A DNA stretch of 64,000 bases from Pseudobdellovibrionaceae bacterium. Its GTDB lineage: Bacteria > Bdellovibrionota > Bdellovibrionia > Bdellovibrionales > UBA1609. How positions within the stretch are numbered: the stretch's first letter is position 1; every line of letters starts with the position of its first letter. Made by a program: the position numbers and the translations under genes. The stretch covers positions 1-64,000 of the forward strand of contig JACKAN010000005.1 of the NCBI GenBank assembly GCA_020635055.1, written 5' to 3'. Under the pieces are notes generated by a model that made no database searches, was not told the origin of the DNA, and saw only the letters and a program-made list of their open reading frames with translations. This document shows positions 49,608 through 57,443 of this stretch, in pieces.

Positions 49608-49732
49608 TAGTTATACATGTTTATGAATTCGTGTCACCAATGAGCAAAGCGTATCCGAAATGCTTCATTTATGGAGCCTTGCGAAGACAATTTGCACCCA
49701 TTGGTGTGCGAATTCATAAATAAGTGTAACTA
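49608..49732. repeat. MITE-like imperfect inverted repeat (125 bp)
   Basis: Left arm 49608-49642 (TAGTTATACATGTTTATGAATTC...) and right arm 49699-49732 are inverted repeats with about six mismatches and one gap; the core is about 56 bp. The outer bases TAGTTA/TAACTA are palindromic, and the right end supplies the TAG stop of the leftward gene at 49730. Confidence 0.65.
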
Positions 49733-51337
49733 GAACATATAACCAAGAGAAAAATTAAGTGTTGTATATTTTTGGCTAGAACTCGTAGTTGTGCTTCCGG
49801 AGCTATAGCTAGTTTTAAACAACTCAAAATCGAGTCCGGCTTGAGCGCGAATATTGAGATCTATTTTTCTAAAAATAAATAAGCCAAATTTATTTATAGA
49901 GCTGTCTGCTCCGGAGCCAGATTCTACCGGCGCTTCATTTAAACTGGGATTAAAAAAGAAAGATAAATCCGCACCCAAGCTCCAGTCTTCCTTTTGATCA
50001 ATTGGGTAAGATCCACGCAGTCCAAACTTCAAACCAGAATATTTTGTGGAGGTTAATGTTCTTGGAGAAGTGTCATCTACTTTTAAATCGTAATTCGACA
50101 TTCCACCAAGGACTTCCACCTGTGGACCCCAAACGGTAGGACTCAAGCGGAATTTATATCCTACCAAAAATTCATAGGTGCTCATCGACGCAGAAAGATC
50201 AGAAGGGCTAGAGCCTGATTTTGGATTATCAATACTTAAAATTCCTTGTCGAATTCCCAAATGCATTGTCCAAGTTGGAGAAATCCAAAGTTCACCACCT
50301 AGGCTCACAAAAGGATTAAATAAACTGTCTGTTGATAAACCTGTGCTCTGTTGAACGGTGTAAGAATACAAACTGTTGCCCAGTCCAGCATAAATCATTC
50401 CAAAGGTAGGAGGACGTTTTGGCAGCCAAGCGGTGGCACCCTTGCCAAAGGTGAGAAGAGCGTCAGGTCGATTTTCTAATTGATCTTGGGTAGAGGTGTT
50501 ATCGGCTAATGAGTCTGTTGCGCCGTATTTAACGAAATCAAGGCCAGAGATTTTAGAGTTCTTTTGTATGACTCCCTTTTCTTTTTCTAAAATGACATTG
50601 CCGAAACTGAGAGTCTCATCTACTTTTAAAAGTTTAACTTTTCCTAAAACTTCTTTTTCCGCATTTATTAAAAAATTAAATTTGGGGTGTCTATTTAATT
50701 TTACTATTTGCACAACAGAGAGAACACGACCCTCTTCTATTCCATCATTTTTTCCAAGATTTATTGTCACTCTTTGGTTTTGACGACTTAGAATTAAACC
50801 CTCATAGGGCAGTCGTTTAACGACTTCGATAAACATTTCTTTAAGTTTAGTTTGAAGCTCAGCAATTTCAAACCGATTGATATTTTTAATTTCAGAGAAA
50901 GCCAGAAGTTTAGAGTCTTTTGTTGAAAATAAATTTAATTTTATGGAAACTCCACTGGGGCCCTTTGTGAGTCGAGCAGAAACCAACCCCTCGGCATCAG
51001 TTCCAGAGCTTATTTGAGAAACTTTGTTAGGGTCGGCTTCCAGTTCTTCAGGAGAAACTAGAGGACCAATGAGATTGAGTTCAGCTAAGTCCCAATGATG
51101 ATCTTTTTTTATTTCTTCTATTAAAAATTTCTCTAAGGGTCTTCCGTAAATTCCACCCACATTATCAATAATAGGCAGCACAGAAATTTTACGAATGGTA
51201 ATTAAATCATCTTCACTACTATGATAAACGGTTTGCCCACTCGTCATAACTTGAGCATGTAAAATAAGGGGTGTAAATAACATGCCAATAAGAAGTTGTA
51301 GGACAAAGGTCTTAATATGTAAAATGCTCATACTCAT
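49730..51337 (-). CDS. outer-membrane protein with periplasmic N-terminal domain
   Basis: 535 residues; signal peptide ending LHA. Residues 35-185 (ISVLPIIDNVGGIYGRPLEKFLIEEIKK, LVSARLTKGPSGVSIKLNLFST) resemble the TolB-N/LpoB-type alpha-beta domain. Residues about 195-290 are beta-rich (INLGKNDGIEEGRVLSVVQI), like a FlgT-C/OB-type module. From residue 315 to the end there is an 8-10-strand beta-barrel (GMIYAGLGNSLYSY ... TTLNFSLGYMF, terminal Phe). Not assigned to a named family. Divergent from another outer-membrane protein 72 bp away. Confidence 0.7.
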   Translation of the reverse strand: MSMSILHIKTFVLQLLIGMLFTPLILHAQVMTSGQTVYHSSEDDLITIRKISVLPIIDNVGGIYGRPLEKFLIEEIKKDHHWDLAELNLIGPLVSPEELEADPNKVSQISSGTDAEGLVSARLTKGPSGVSIKLNLFSTKDSKLLAFSEIKNINRFEIAELQTKLKEMFIEVVKRLPYEGLILSRQNQRVTINLGKNDGIEEGRVLSVVQIVKLNRHPKFNFLINAEKEVLGKVKLLKVDETLSFGNVILEKEKGVIQKNSKISGLDFVKYGATDSLADNTSTQDQLENRPDALLTFGKGATAWLPKRPPTFGMIYAGLGNSLYSYTVQQSTGLSTDSLFNPFVSLGGELWISPTWTMHLGIRQGILSIDNPKSGSSPSDLSASMSTYEFLVGYKFRLSPTVWGPQVEVLGGMSNYDLKVDDTSPRTLTSTKYSGLKFGLRGSYPIDQKEDWSLGADLSFFFNPSLNEAPVESGSGADSSINKFGLFIFRKIDLNIRAQAGLDFELFKTSYSSGSTTTSSSQKYTTLNFSLGYMF

Positions 51338-51409
51338 ATTGTCCTATTATAAGTAAAAGACGTCAAATTTCATAAAGAAGATAAGCCCTTTTTCCGATCA
51401 ATCAATACA

Positions 51410-52519
51410 ATGAAAGTGTTTATAAAAGTCATCTCCATAGTTTGGCTTCTTTTGATATTGGTTAACGCGGCTTTAGCCCAGGTCGATCCCTCCGCGGCAC
51501 TATTGTTAAGAAAATCCAGTAATCCCAGTGATGATTACACCTCTAGTCGTTACAAAGTAAAACCCAAAGTAGAGGCAGAGACTCCAACCACAAATAAGAA
51601 TTCAATGTCTATTAGGGTTCCACAAAAGTTCGAGGAAGAAGAAAAGCCTGAAGTAGTCGCAGAACAGCCTCTACCGACTATGGAAAAAATAAACTCACCG
51701 TCTGAAATTGAAACAGTCAAAAGCCCAGTAGAAGCACCAAAAGAAGTAATTATTGATTCAGATTTAACATTAGAAAAATACAGAAGTTTACTTCATCCCT
51801 TAGATCGAAGAAGAAATATGATAGATTTTTCAATTGGGCCAAGTTACTTCTATCAAAATTCAAGCAGCCGCTTTTGGACTCGGGACTACTACAGTAGTAA
51901 CTTGGGTTTGGATTCAAATCTTAAAATGTGGCTTTCGCCTTATTTTGGTTTACAGGCTTCTTACTTAACAAGTTTAAATGCTGAACTAAAATCTTCACCA
52001 CAAGGGACGGAATTTTTAGAAGTGGAACACAATTGGTTTACGGCTGGACTCAGATTTAGAAATTTTTATGGATTGTCTCGCAAGGCAAAGTCATTGACGT
52101 TTGGTTTAGACTTTTATGAATATCAATTTGATGTGCCAGCAACGGCAACTCAAAGAGTGGGTTTGTTGTCAAAAGGAGTCATGGTTTCTTTAGAGGCAGA
52201 TTTACCGAATACCAATGCTAGATCCTGGTTTATGGGATTTGAACTAATGCCAATGCTAAGTCATGATGAGGTTAAAAAACTGGGTGATGTACAAACGGGA
52301 AATAAAAACAATTCTAGCGCCATGGGATTTTGGTTAGGAAAAAAAATAAAATTTGATAGAAAAAGCGAAATTTATTGGAAGATACATCATCGTATAGAAA
52401 AGAATAATTTTTCTGGTCAAACAGAAAGCATAGATCCCATACTACAAAGCAAAATTAAAGGAAATTCTGTTACTGATAGCACCACGTTTTTTCACTTAGG
52501 TTTTACTTGGGGACGTTGA
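51410..52519 (+). CDS. exported beta-barrel-like protein with Pro/Glu-rich linker
   Basis: 369 residues: signal peptide (VNAALAQ), a Pro/Glu/Lys-rich segment about residues 45-120 (EEEEKPEVVAEQPLPT...), then MIDFSIGPSYFYQ and alternating beta-strands to the end (FFHLGFTWGR). Probably an outer-membrane barrel anchored to something periplasmic through the linker. No named family. Its 3' end overlaps the convergent DedA gene by 24 bp. Confidence 0.65.
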   Translation: MKVFIKVISIVWLLLILVNAALAQVDPSAALLLRKSSNPSDDYTSSRYKVKPKVEAETPTTNKNSMSIRVPQKFEEEEKPEVVAEQPLPTMEKINSPSEIETVKSPVEAPKEVIIDSDLTLEKYRSLLHPLDRRRNMIDFSIGPSYFYQNSSSRFWTRDYYSSNLGLDSNLKMWLSPYFGLQASYLTSLNAELKSSPQGTEFLEVEHNWFTAGLRFRNFYGLSRKAKSLTFGLDFYEYQFDVPATATQRVGLLSKGVMVSLEADLPNTNARSWFMGFELMPMLSHDEVKKLGDVQTGNKNNSSAMGFWLGKKIKFDRKSEIYWKIHHRIEKNNFSGQTESIDPILQSKIKGNSVTDSTTFFHLGFTWGR

Positions 52520-53125
52520 TCTAATTTTTTTTATTATAATGTAAATTAAAATTAAGACACCTACCCCAAGAGCAATATAAAACTGAAATTTTTTAGCCAA
52601 GCTGAGGGCTCGTTCTAAGTTTTGACTAAAGTACCAAGCAAGAACAACCCAAAATGGTACACTGATTAAAGCGGCTAGACCATCAAGAGTAAAAAAAACC
52701 CAAAAGGGCACACCCATTGTACCAGAACTTAAAAAAACAGCGGATCGAGCCCCGGGCAGAAATCTGGCAACAAAACAAATAAACTTCGAATTATTTAAAA
52801 TTTTCTCTTCCGCCTTGCGAATCCTTTTTTCAGTGAACAATCTTCTAAACCCGGGAAGTTTGAAAACTTTGTGGCCAAATTTGCGACCCATAAGAAACAT
52901 AAAAGTATCTCCGGCCATAACTCCAATGAGTCCAACTATAATGGCTCCGGGTAAACTGATCGTACCTAGACCAGCAAGAACTCCAGCGGCAATGAGTGTT
53001 AAGTCTTCGGGGATAGGGATTCCCATACCACAAGAAAACAGCACTAAAAGAACCACTAGATAGGCCTGCCAACTACTAAATGACGTCAAAAAGGCTAGTA
53101 ATTTATAGGTAAAGGTAGATTCCAT
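52496..53125 (-). CDS. DedA-family membrane protein
   Basis: 209 residues, four to five membrane segments. Family marks: LFSCGMGIPIPEDLTLIAAGVLAGLG, GVMAGDTFMFLMGRKFG, F.ARFLPGARSAVFLSSGTMGVPFWVFFTLDGLAALISVP. DedA/SNARE-associated proteins are lipid carrier flippases (for undecaprenyl phosphate or phospholipids) driven by proton or sodium gradients. Complete. Confidence 0.92.
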   Translation of the reverse strand: MESTFTYKLLAFLTSFSSWQAYLVVLLVLFSCGMGIPIPEDLTLIAAGVLAGLGTISLPGAIIVGLIGVMAGDTFMFLMGRKFGHKVFKLPGFRRLFTEKRIRKAEEKILNNSKFICFVARFLPGARSAVFLSSGTMGVPFWVFFTLDGLAALISVPFWVVLAWYFSQNLERALSLAKKFQFYIALGVGVLILIYIIIKKIRSTSPSKT

Positions 53126-53152
53126 GGGTCCTCTTAAAATACAATGATACTA

Positions 53153-53542
53153 ATGGAAAAAACTAAAAAGATTAAATTAGCAGTTGCAGATGACGCCCCG
53201 TTCATTCGTGAAATCATAAAACAAATTCTAATTAAAGATCCCGGGCTCGAATATGTTGGTGAGGCTCACAACGGTGAAGAGGCTGTCATTATGGCTCAAA
53301 AGCTATGCCCTGAAGTAATACTCATGGATATTGTAATGCCAAAAAAAAATGGCATTCAAGCAGCCAAAGAAATTCTAGAAAAACAACCTCAGATCAAAAT
53401 CATAGCCTTTTCAACTCTAGATCAAGAAGACATGCTACTAAGAGCTCTTGATGCCGGATGCTGCAACTTTTTGGTAAAGCCCTTTGAATCGAAAGACGTT
53501 ATTGATATAATTTACAAATCCTTTGCAGGAGAGAGCCGATGA
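53153..53542 (+). CDS. single-domain CheY-like response regulator
   Basis: 129 residues from ATG 53153 (an ATG three codons upstream is possible). IKLAVADDAPFIREII (acidic pair), Asp59 in VILMDIVMPKKNG, IIAFSTLDQED (Thr/Ser switch position) and LVKPFESKDV. Receiver domain only, as in CheY/Spo0F. Its stop overlaps the ATG of a membrane-protein gene (ATGA), so the two are probably made together. No kinase adjacent. Confidence 0.9.
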   Translation: MEKTKKIKLAVADDAPFIREIIKQILIKDPGLEYVGEAHNGEEAVIMAQKLCPEVILMDIVMPKKNGIQAAKEILEKQPQIKIIAFSTLDQEDMLLRALDAGCCNFLVKPFESKDVIDIIYKSFAGESR

Positions 53543-53901
53543 GCGAAATATTTTTTATTCTTAAATCTTTTATATTAACAATTTTAATTGTGATTTTTAT
53601 GCAAGTTAAAGTGGGTGAAACGACGATAGAAGAAAAAACTCTTTTGTGGATTGAGAGCTCAACTATAATAAGTCCCATTCAAAAAATTGTGGATGGAGGA
53701 GTTAAAGTAGTTAAAGAAACTTGGAAAACTGCTTTTGGGAATTTGAACAGCAAGTTTTTTAATTCTGTAAAACCAAAAAACCTTCCAGGAAAAAGAGATC
53801 TCAATCTAGTAATTGAAAGAAGCGAAGAGTACTTGCGTGACCGCGCTAAAAAAACATCCAAAGCGATTCAAGAAAGTGATTCGTCCTCTGATATAGAGTA
53901 A
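53539..53901 (+). CDS. small membrane-anchored protein coupled to the CheY-like gene
   Basis: 120 residues with one N-terminal helix (IFFILKSFILTILIVIFMQV), then a basic region and a Ser/Asp tail. No domain recognised. The 4-nt overlap with the response regulator suggests a shared function, for example a membrane partner; this is inference. Confidence 0.65.
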   Translation: MSEIFFILKSFILTILIVIFMQVKVGETTIEEKTLLWIESSTIISPIQKIVDGGVKVVKETWKTAFGNLNSKFFNSVKPKNLPGKRDLNLVIERSEEYLRDRAKKTSKAIQESDSSSDIE

Positions 53902-53961
53902 AAGACAATGCTTGGCAGTCACAATTGAAACTACCAAGCCATCATTTGACATTTATGAGAT

Positions 53962-54174
53962 TTAACCTTTAGTGCTCTTTTGTGATCTAAATTTATATCT
54001 TCTGTTTGATGGTGCTGTCTTTCGATCTTTGCCCGCCAAATCTTTTGCACGTTGTTGGTACTCAGCAGTATTTTTTGGCTGACTATTTCTGGCTGCACAA
54101 TTAGATCCGTTAGCAAAACTATGGCTAGCACCAAGCAACAGCCCGGCAACTAAAAGTGTTTTTAATGTGTTCAT
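53962..54174 (-). CDS. 70-residue secreted protein
   Basis: AAAAGGAGTTGCC precedes the ATG. Signal peptide MNTLKTLLVAGLLLGASHSFA, then a basic, Gln/Asn/Lys-rich 48 residues with one Cys (GSNCAARNSQPKNT). Unknown function; well-supported start. Confidence 0.65.
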   Translation of the reverse strand: MNTLKTLLVAGLLLGASHSFANGSNCAARNSQPKNTAEYQQRAKDLAGKDRKTAPSNRRYKFRSQKSTKG

Positions 54175-54502
54175 GGCAACTCCTTTTTAAGTTCCATTGT
54201 TTAAACTATATATATACAAGGCCTGTGCCATAATGAGATCTGCACAGAACAAAATTTACCTCGTAATTATAGTAACTTACAGGATTCACATGGCCTTGAT
54301 GTGTGCAAACATTAGACGATATTGTGACAAAAAAGGGTAGCGAAAAACCAACTGTCTTAAAATGAGACAGCATTTTGTAAAAAGATTTTACATTAGTGAG
54401 CCAATTTTAGAAAATAATTGTTGAATTGAAACTGCTGAGAGACGCTCAATCAAAAAAAGTTATCGTGCTTGTGCTTTTACGATGAAGTCCTAGTTAAAAC
54501 AA
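54175..54502. other. 328 bp without gene, containing two short hairpins
   Basis: CTGTCT-TAAAATG-AGACAG (54351-54369) and TGTAAAA-AGA-TTTTACA (about 54375-54391) lie side by side. Possibly a small RNA or terminator; no ORF I can support. The left part (54185-54230) should hold the promoter of the 70-residue gene. Confidence 0.35.
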
Positions 54503-54784
54503 TTAATTAACTTCATCTTTGTCATTAGAAATTCCTGGTGCTGAGGCTTTACCCGCCGCAAGGTTTGCCGCTCTAGCTTTTATTCTATGTGTTGATAAGT
54601 TTCCACAAGCATTTCCTTCTTCACCCATACAAGCTTGGCAACTGGGGCAAAAGGGTGCTTCCGCTCCTCTGGCTTCCGAATGAGTGATATTCTGATTAAC
54701 AGCAGGGAAACCTTCTCCTTCAGCAAGGGCTTGAGTACCGGCTAGGGGCAATAAAAATAAAAACGCAAATAAAATCCATTTCAT
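54503..54784 (-). CDS. small secreted Cys-rich protein
   Basis: 93 residues: signal peptide to about residue 21 (ALA), then APFCPSCQACMGEEGNACGN with four Cys within 16 residues (CxxCxxC pattern), which could bind metal or form disulfides. AAGGAGCC precedes the ATG. 26 bp downstream of the YD-repeat protein gene, so probably co-transcribed. Confidence 0.65.
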   Translation of the reverse strand: MKWILFAFLFLLPLAGTQALAEGEGFPAVNQNITHSEARGAEAPFCPSCQACMGEEGNACGNLSTHRIKARAANLAAGKASAPGISNDKDEVN

Positions 54785-54810
54785 AACTAAGGCTCCTTAT
54801 AAATACTAAA

Positions 54811-56496
54811 CTATATACTCAGCTCTGAGGTTGCAGGGGATATGATTTCTAACAAATTATTAAACACACTAGCCACCTGGGCCGCTACACTGGGCCCCTC
54901 ATTACTTTTAACATCATTAATAGACCCATCATTTTTATAAGTCACATTTATACTGCCTAAACCCGGACGAGTCACCATAGAGGGCTTACCAAAGCGCTCT
55001 TCATACTTTATAGTGACAACTTTCTTTGATTGATCGGTTATTTCGGCGATTCTACCACGGGAATCATACTTTAAATTCACTATTTGACCTTCAGAGTTTT
55101 TAGCTGCAATCAGATTGCATTTTGGTGATTGATAGGAAAAATTTGTCATAACAGTTTTAATTAATTTTTTTGTTGGTTCCATGTTAACTTTTTTTGGTTT
55201 CTCGAAACCAAAATATTGTGTACTCACTTTAACTACTTTTCCACAGGAACCTTTATAGCTATAGCTAGTAGTTTTTGCAGGCTCTATTTTTTTCGAAATC
55301 ATTCCCGATTTGTAATAGGAGTACTTAACACGGATATTATTGCGGTTTATATAAATAGGTTTACCAAATTTGCTATGGTAGGTGATATCTGTCACACTAT
55401 TATTAATTTTAGAATAAGCTCTGTAAAGATACCGCTTCCCATCCTTTGAAAACTTATGCCAAAACTCATACTTACTTTGATTTGTAACTTTACCCTTACA
55501 TTTTTTTTCAACAATAGACCAATAGTGATTTAAAGGATCTTTTGGGTTTTCACTATATGTGTATTTTTCCTCACATTTCTTACGATCTAAAAAGCTAGTC
55601 ACCCAATCTTTATCTTTATCGTAACGGATTTCTTTTGTTGTTTTGTCAGGGAATGCAACCTTAGTTAAGTTGTGAACGTCGTCATATACATATGTATAGG
55701 TGTCTTTCCAAGCATTATTTGCTTCAATTAAATCTTCGCCTTTGTATTGGTATTTAACAACAATCCCGCCAGGGCCGGTAACAGCTTTTACTTTTTTTAC
55801 TACAGGGTCGAACTGAAAGTCTAAACTGCGACCTGCATTGTCTGAAACCTTAACTAACAATTCACCCTTATAAGTCAACTTTAAATAATTTCCATTTTTG
55901 TCATACAAAGAGATTAATTGCCCCTTATCATTATACTGCTGGCTGGTATTGTCGGGGAGACTTCGGATATAAACCCCCTTTTTAAAAACAATGCTCTCGT
56001 CTTGTCGGCCTTGTGCAAAATAAGTTTTTCCTTGTGATACTTTTCCTGTGAAGCCCAGTTGTCTGGTGAGTTCTTCGCGAAAGAAAGGGCGTGATTTTAA
56101 TTCTTCTTTTAAACCAGACATAAATTTGTCGGTAAGTGAAGGATTGCGTTTTTTGACCTCTTTGGCAATTTTTTCTATTGTGTTAGCAATTTCTTTGTTG
56201 CTAAAGTCGGCAGGTTTATAAGAAATTTCAAGACCACCACCACACTCTGTGACTTTAATACTTCCCTCGGCAGTGATTTCTAATTTTGTTTCGAAGTCCG
56301 AACACCAACCAAACCCAAAAATACCATTAAAAAGTGTGCGACTGTTATATGTTCTTTGAACTCTAAGATCGTAACCTGTTCCTGGTGCAATTAAATCTGT
56401 CCAGGTATCTGAATAATTGGCATTTTTCATATCCACAAGGGCTTGAGCTTGAATACTGGTCAAAATAACTAAAACCAGTCCGAGAAGACGTTTCAT
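54811..56496 (-). CDS. secreted RHS/YD-repeat protein
   Basis: 561 residues; signal peptide (TSIQAQA). LIAPGTGYDLRVQRTYNSRTLFNGIFGFGWCSDFETKLEI is the DUF6531-type start of RHS proteins. YD-like repeats follow: YNDKGQLISLYDKNGNYLKLTY, DNAGRSLDFQFDP, YVYDDVHNLTKVAFPDKTTKEIRYD, LKYDSRGRIAEITDQSKKVVTIKYE. It lacks the usual polymorphic-toxin tail and core cleavage motif, so it is a short RHS-like shell protein. It lies 35 bp after tadB on the same strand, apparently in the Tad transcript. Confidence 0.8.
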   Translation of the reverse strand: MKRLLGLVLVILTSIQAQALVDMKNANYSDTWTDLIAPGTGYDLRVQRTYNSRTLFNGIFGFGWCSDFETKLEITAEGSIKVTECGGGLEISYKPADFSNKEIANTIEKIAKEVKKRNPSLTDKFMSGLKEELKSRPFFREELTRQLGFTGKVSQGKTYFAQGRQDESIVFKKGVYIRSLPDNTSQQYNDKGQLISLYDKNGNYLKLTYKGELLVKVSDNAGRSLDFQFDPVVKKVKAVTGPGGIVVKYQYKGEDLIEANNAWKDTYTYVYDDVHNLTKVAFPDKTTKEIRYDKDKDWVTSFLDRKKCEEKYTYSENPKDPLNHYWSIVEKKCKGKVTNQSKYEFWHKFSKDGKRYLYRAYSKINNSVTDITYHSKFGKPIYINRNNIRVKYSYYKSGMISKKIEPAKTTSYSYKGSCGKVVKVSTQYFGFEKPKKVNMEPTKKLIKTVMTNFSYQSPKCNLIAAKNSEGQIVNLKYDSRGRIAEITDQSKKVVTIKYEERFGKPSMVTRPGLGSINVTYKNDGSINDVKSNEGPSVAAQVASVFNNLLEIISPATSELSI

Positions 56497-56531
56497 CCAT
56501 GATCTCCTTATAAATGAATCCGAAATAATTC

Positions 56532-57443
56532 CTACACATCTATTGTAACAATTTTTTTCATGCTATATCCACCAATAATCTGCAGAGCTAGCATGAGGAA
56601 CAGTACGAACCAACCCAAAGGCCGGCTGAATAAGGGTTTAATGTAGTTAGGGTCGACAAGCAAAAATATTCCAAGAAGTGCAAACGGGACTAAAGTAATA
56701 ATCACCCCTTGCATCATACCTTGTGCGGTCATGGCTTCAATTTTCTTTTGGACTTTTTGTCGATCTCTTATTGTGAGGGTTATTGTTTGAAATGTTTCAG
56801 CAAGATTTCCTCCAGTTTCTTTCAAGATGTTCACAGAGGAGACAAACATTCTTACATCAGGCCGGGGAATGCGATCACCAAATTCATTAAAGGCGTCTTC
56901 TACAGTCATTCCCAAGCGAATTTTGTTTAAAATCAGTTTGAACTCTTGGGTTATGGGTCCCTTTATGTTGATGGTCACGCGCTCTAGAGATTGTGAAATA
57001 CTTAAACCAGCCTTAATTCCATTAGACATTATCGTTAAGCCATCCACCATTTGTGAAACGACCTTATTACATCGAGATTCCCATAAGCTATTGAGAATTA
57101 TTTTTGGTAAAGACCAACCAACAATTGTAATCGTAATTCCAAAAATAAGTCCTATAATAATGTTCGGCCAGAAAGCTAAAAAGAAAATAACACCTAAACC
57201 AAAACTTATCAGCAAAAGAATTCTTGTTATTTTTTTCTTGTCCACATCCAATAACATTTTATCCATAATCGCGATGACTTCTTCTCTCTGGCCAATACTT
57301 TTATTATATAAAAAGATTATAAAGCGATCTGCGGTCATATACGTGAATAGGAAAATACAAGCAGCAAATAAGGGAATAAACAACCAGTCATTAGAAATAA
57401 TATTGTTTAAAAAGTGTTGAAAAAATGAATTTATATCATTCAC
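56532..57443 (-). CDS. tadB: Tad pilus inner-membrane platform protein TadB
   Basis: 303 residues, GTG start overlapping the CpaE-CpaF stop by 1 nt (TAGTG). T2SSF domain about residues 130-260: VVSQMVDGLTIMSNGIKAGLSISQSLERV, LNKIRLGMTVEDAFNEFGDRIPRPDVRMFVSSVNILKETGGNLAETFQTI. Membrane segments near 18-36, 75-110 and 245-295. TadB and TadC form the platform that couples the ATPase to pilin insertion; no TadC gene follows here. Confidence 0.9.
   Translation of the reverse strand: MNDINSFFQHFLNNIISNDWLFIPLFAACIFLFTYMTADRFIIFLYNKSIGQREEVIAIMDKMLLDVDKKKITRILLLISFGLGVIFFLAFWPNIIIGLIFGITITIVGWSLPKIILNSLWESRCNKVVSQMVDGLTIMSNGIKAGLSISQSLERVTINIKGPITQEFKLILNKIRLGMTVEDAFNEFGDRIPRPDVRMFVSSVNILKETGGNLAETFQTITLTIRDRQKVQKKIEAMTAQGMMQGVIITLVPFALLGIFLLVDPNYIKPLFSRPLGWFVLFLMLALQIIGGYSMKKIVTIDV

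Noticed and set aside
56827..57420. 197-residue plus-strand ORF opposite tadB
   Set aside because: Antisense frame; tadB shows clear family motifs on the other strand.
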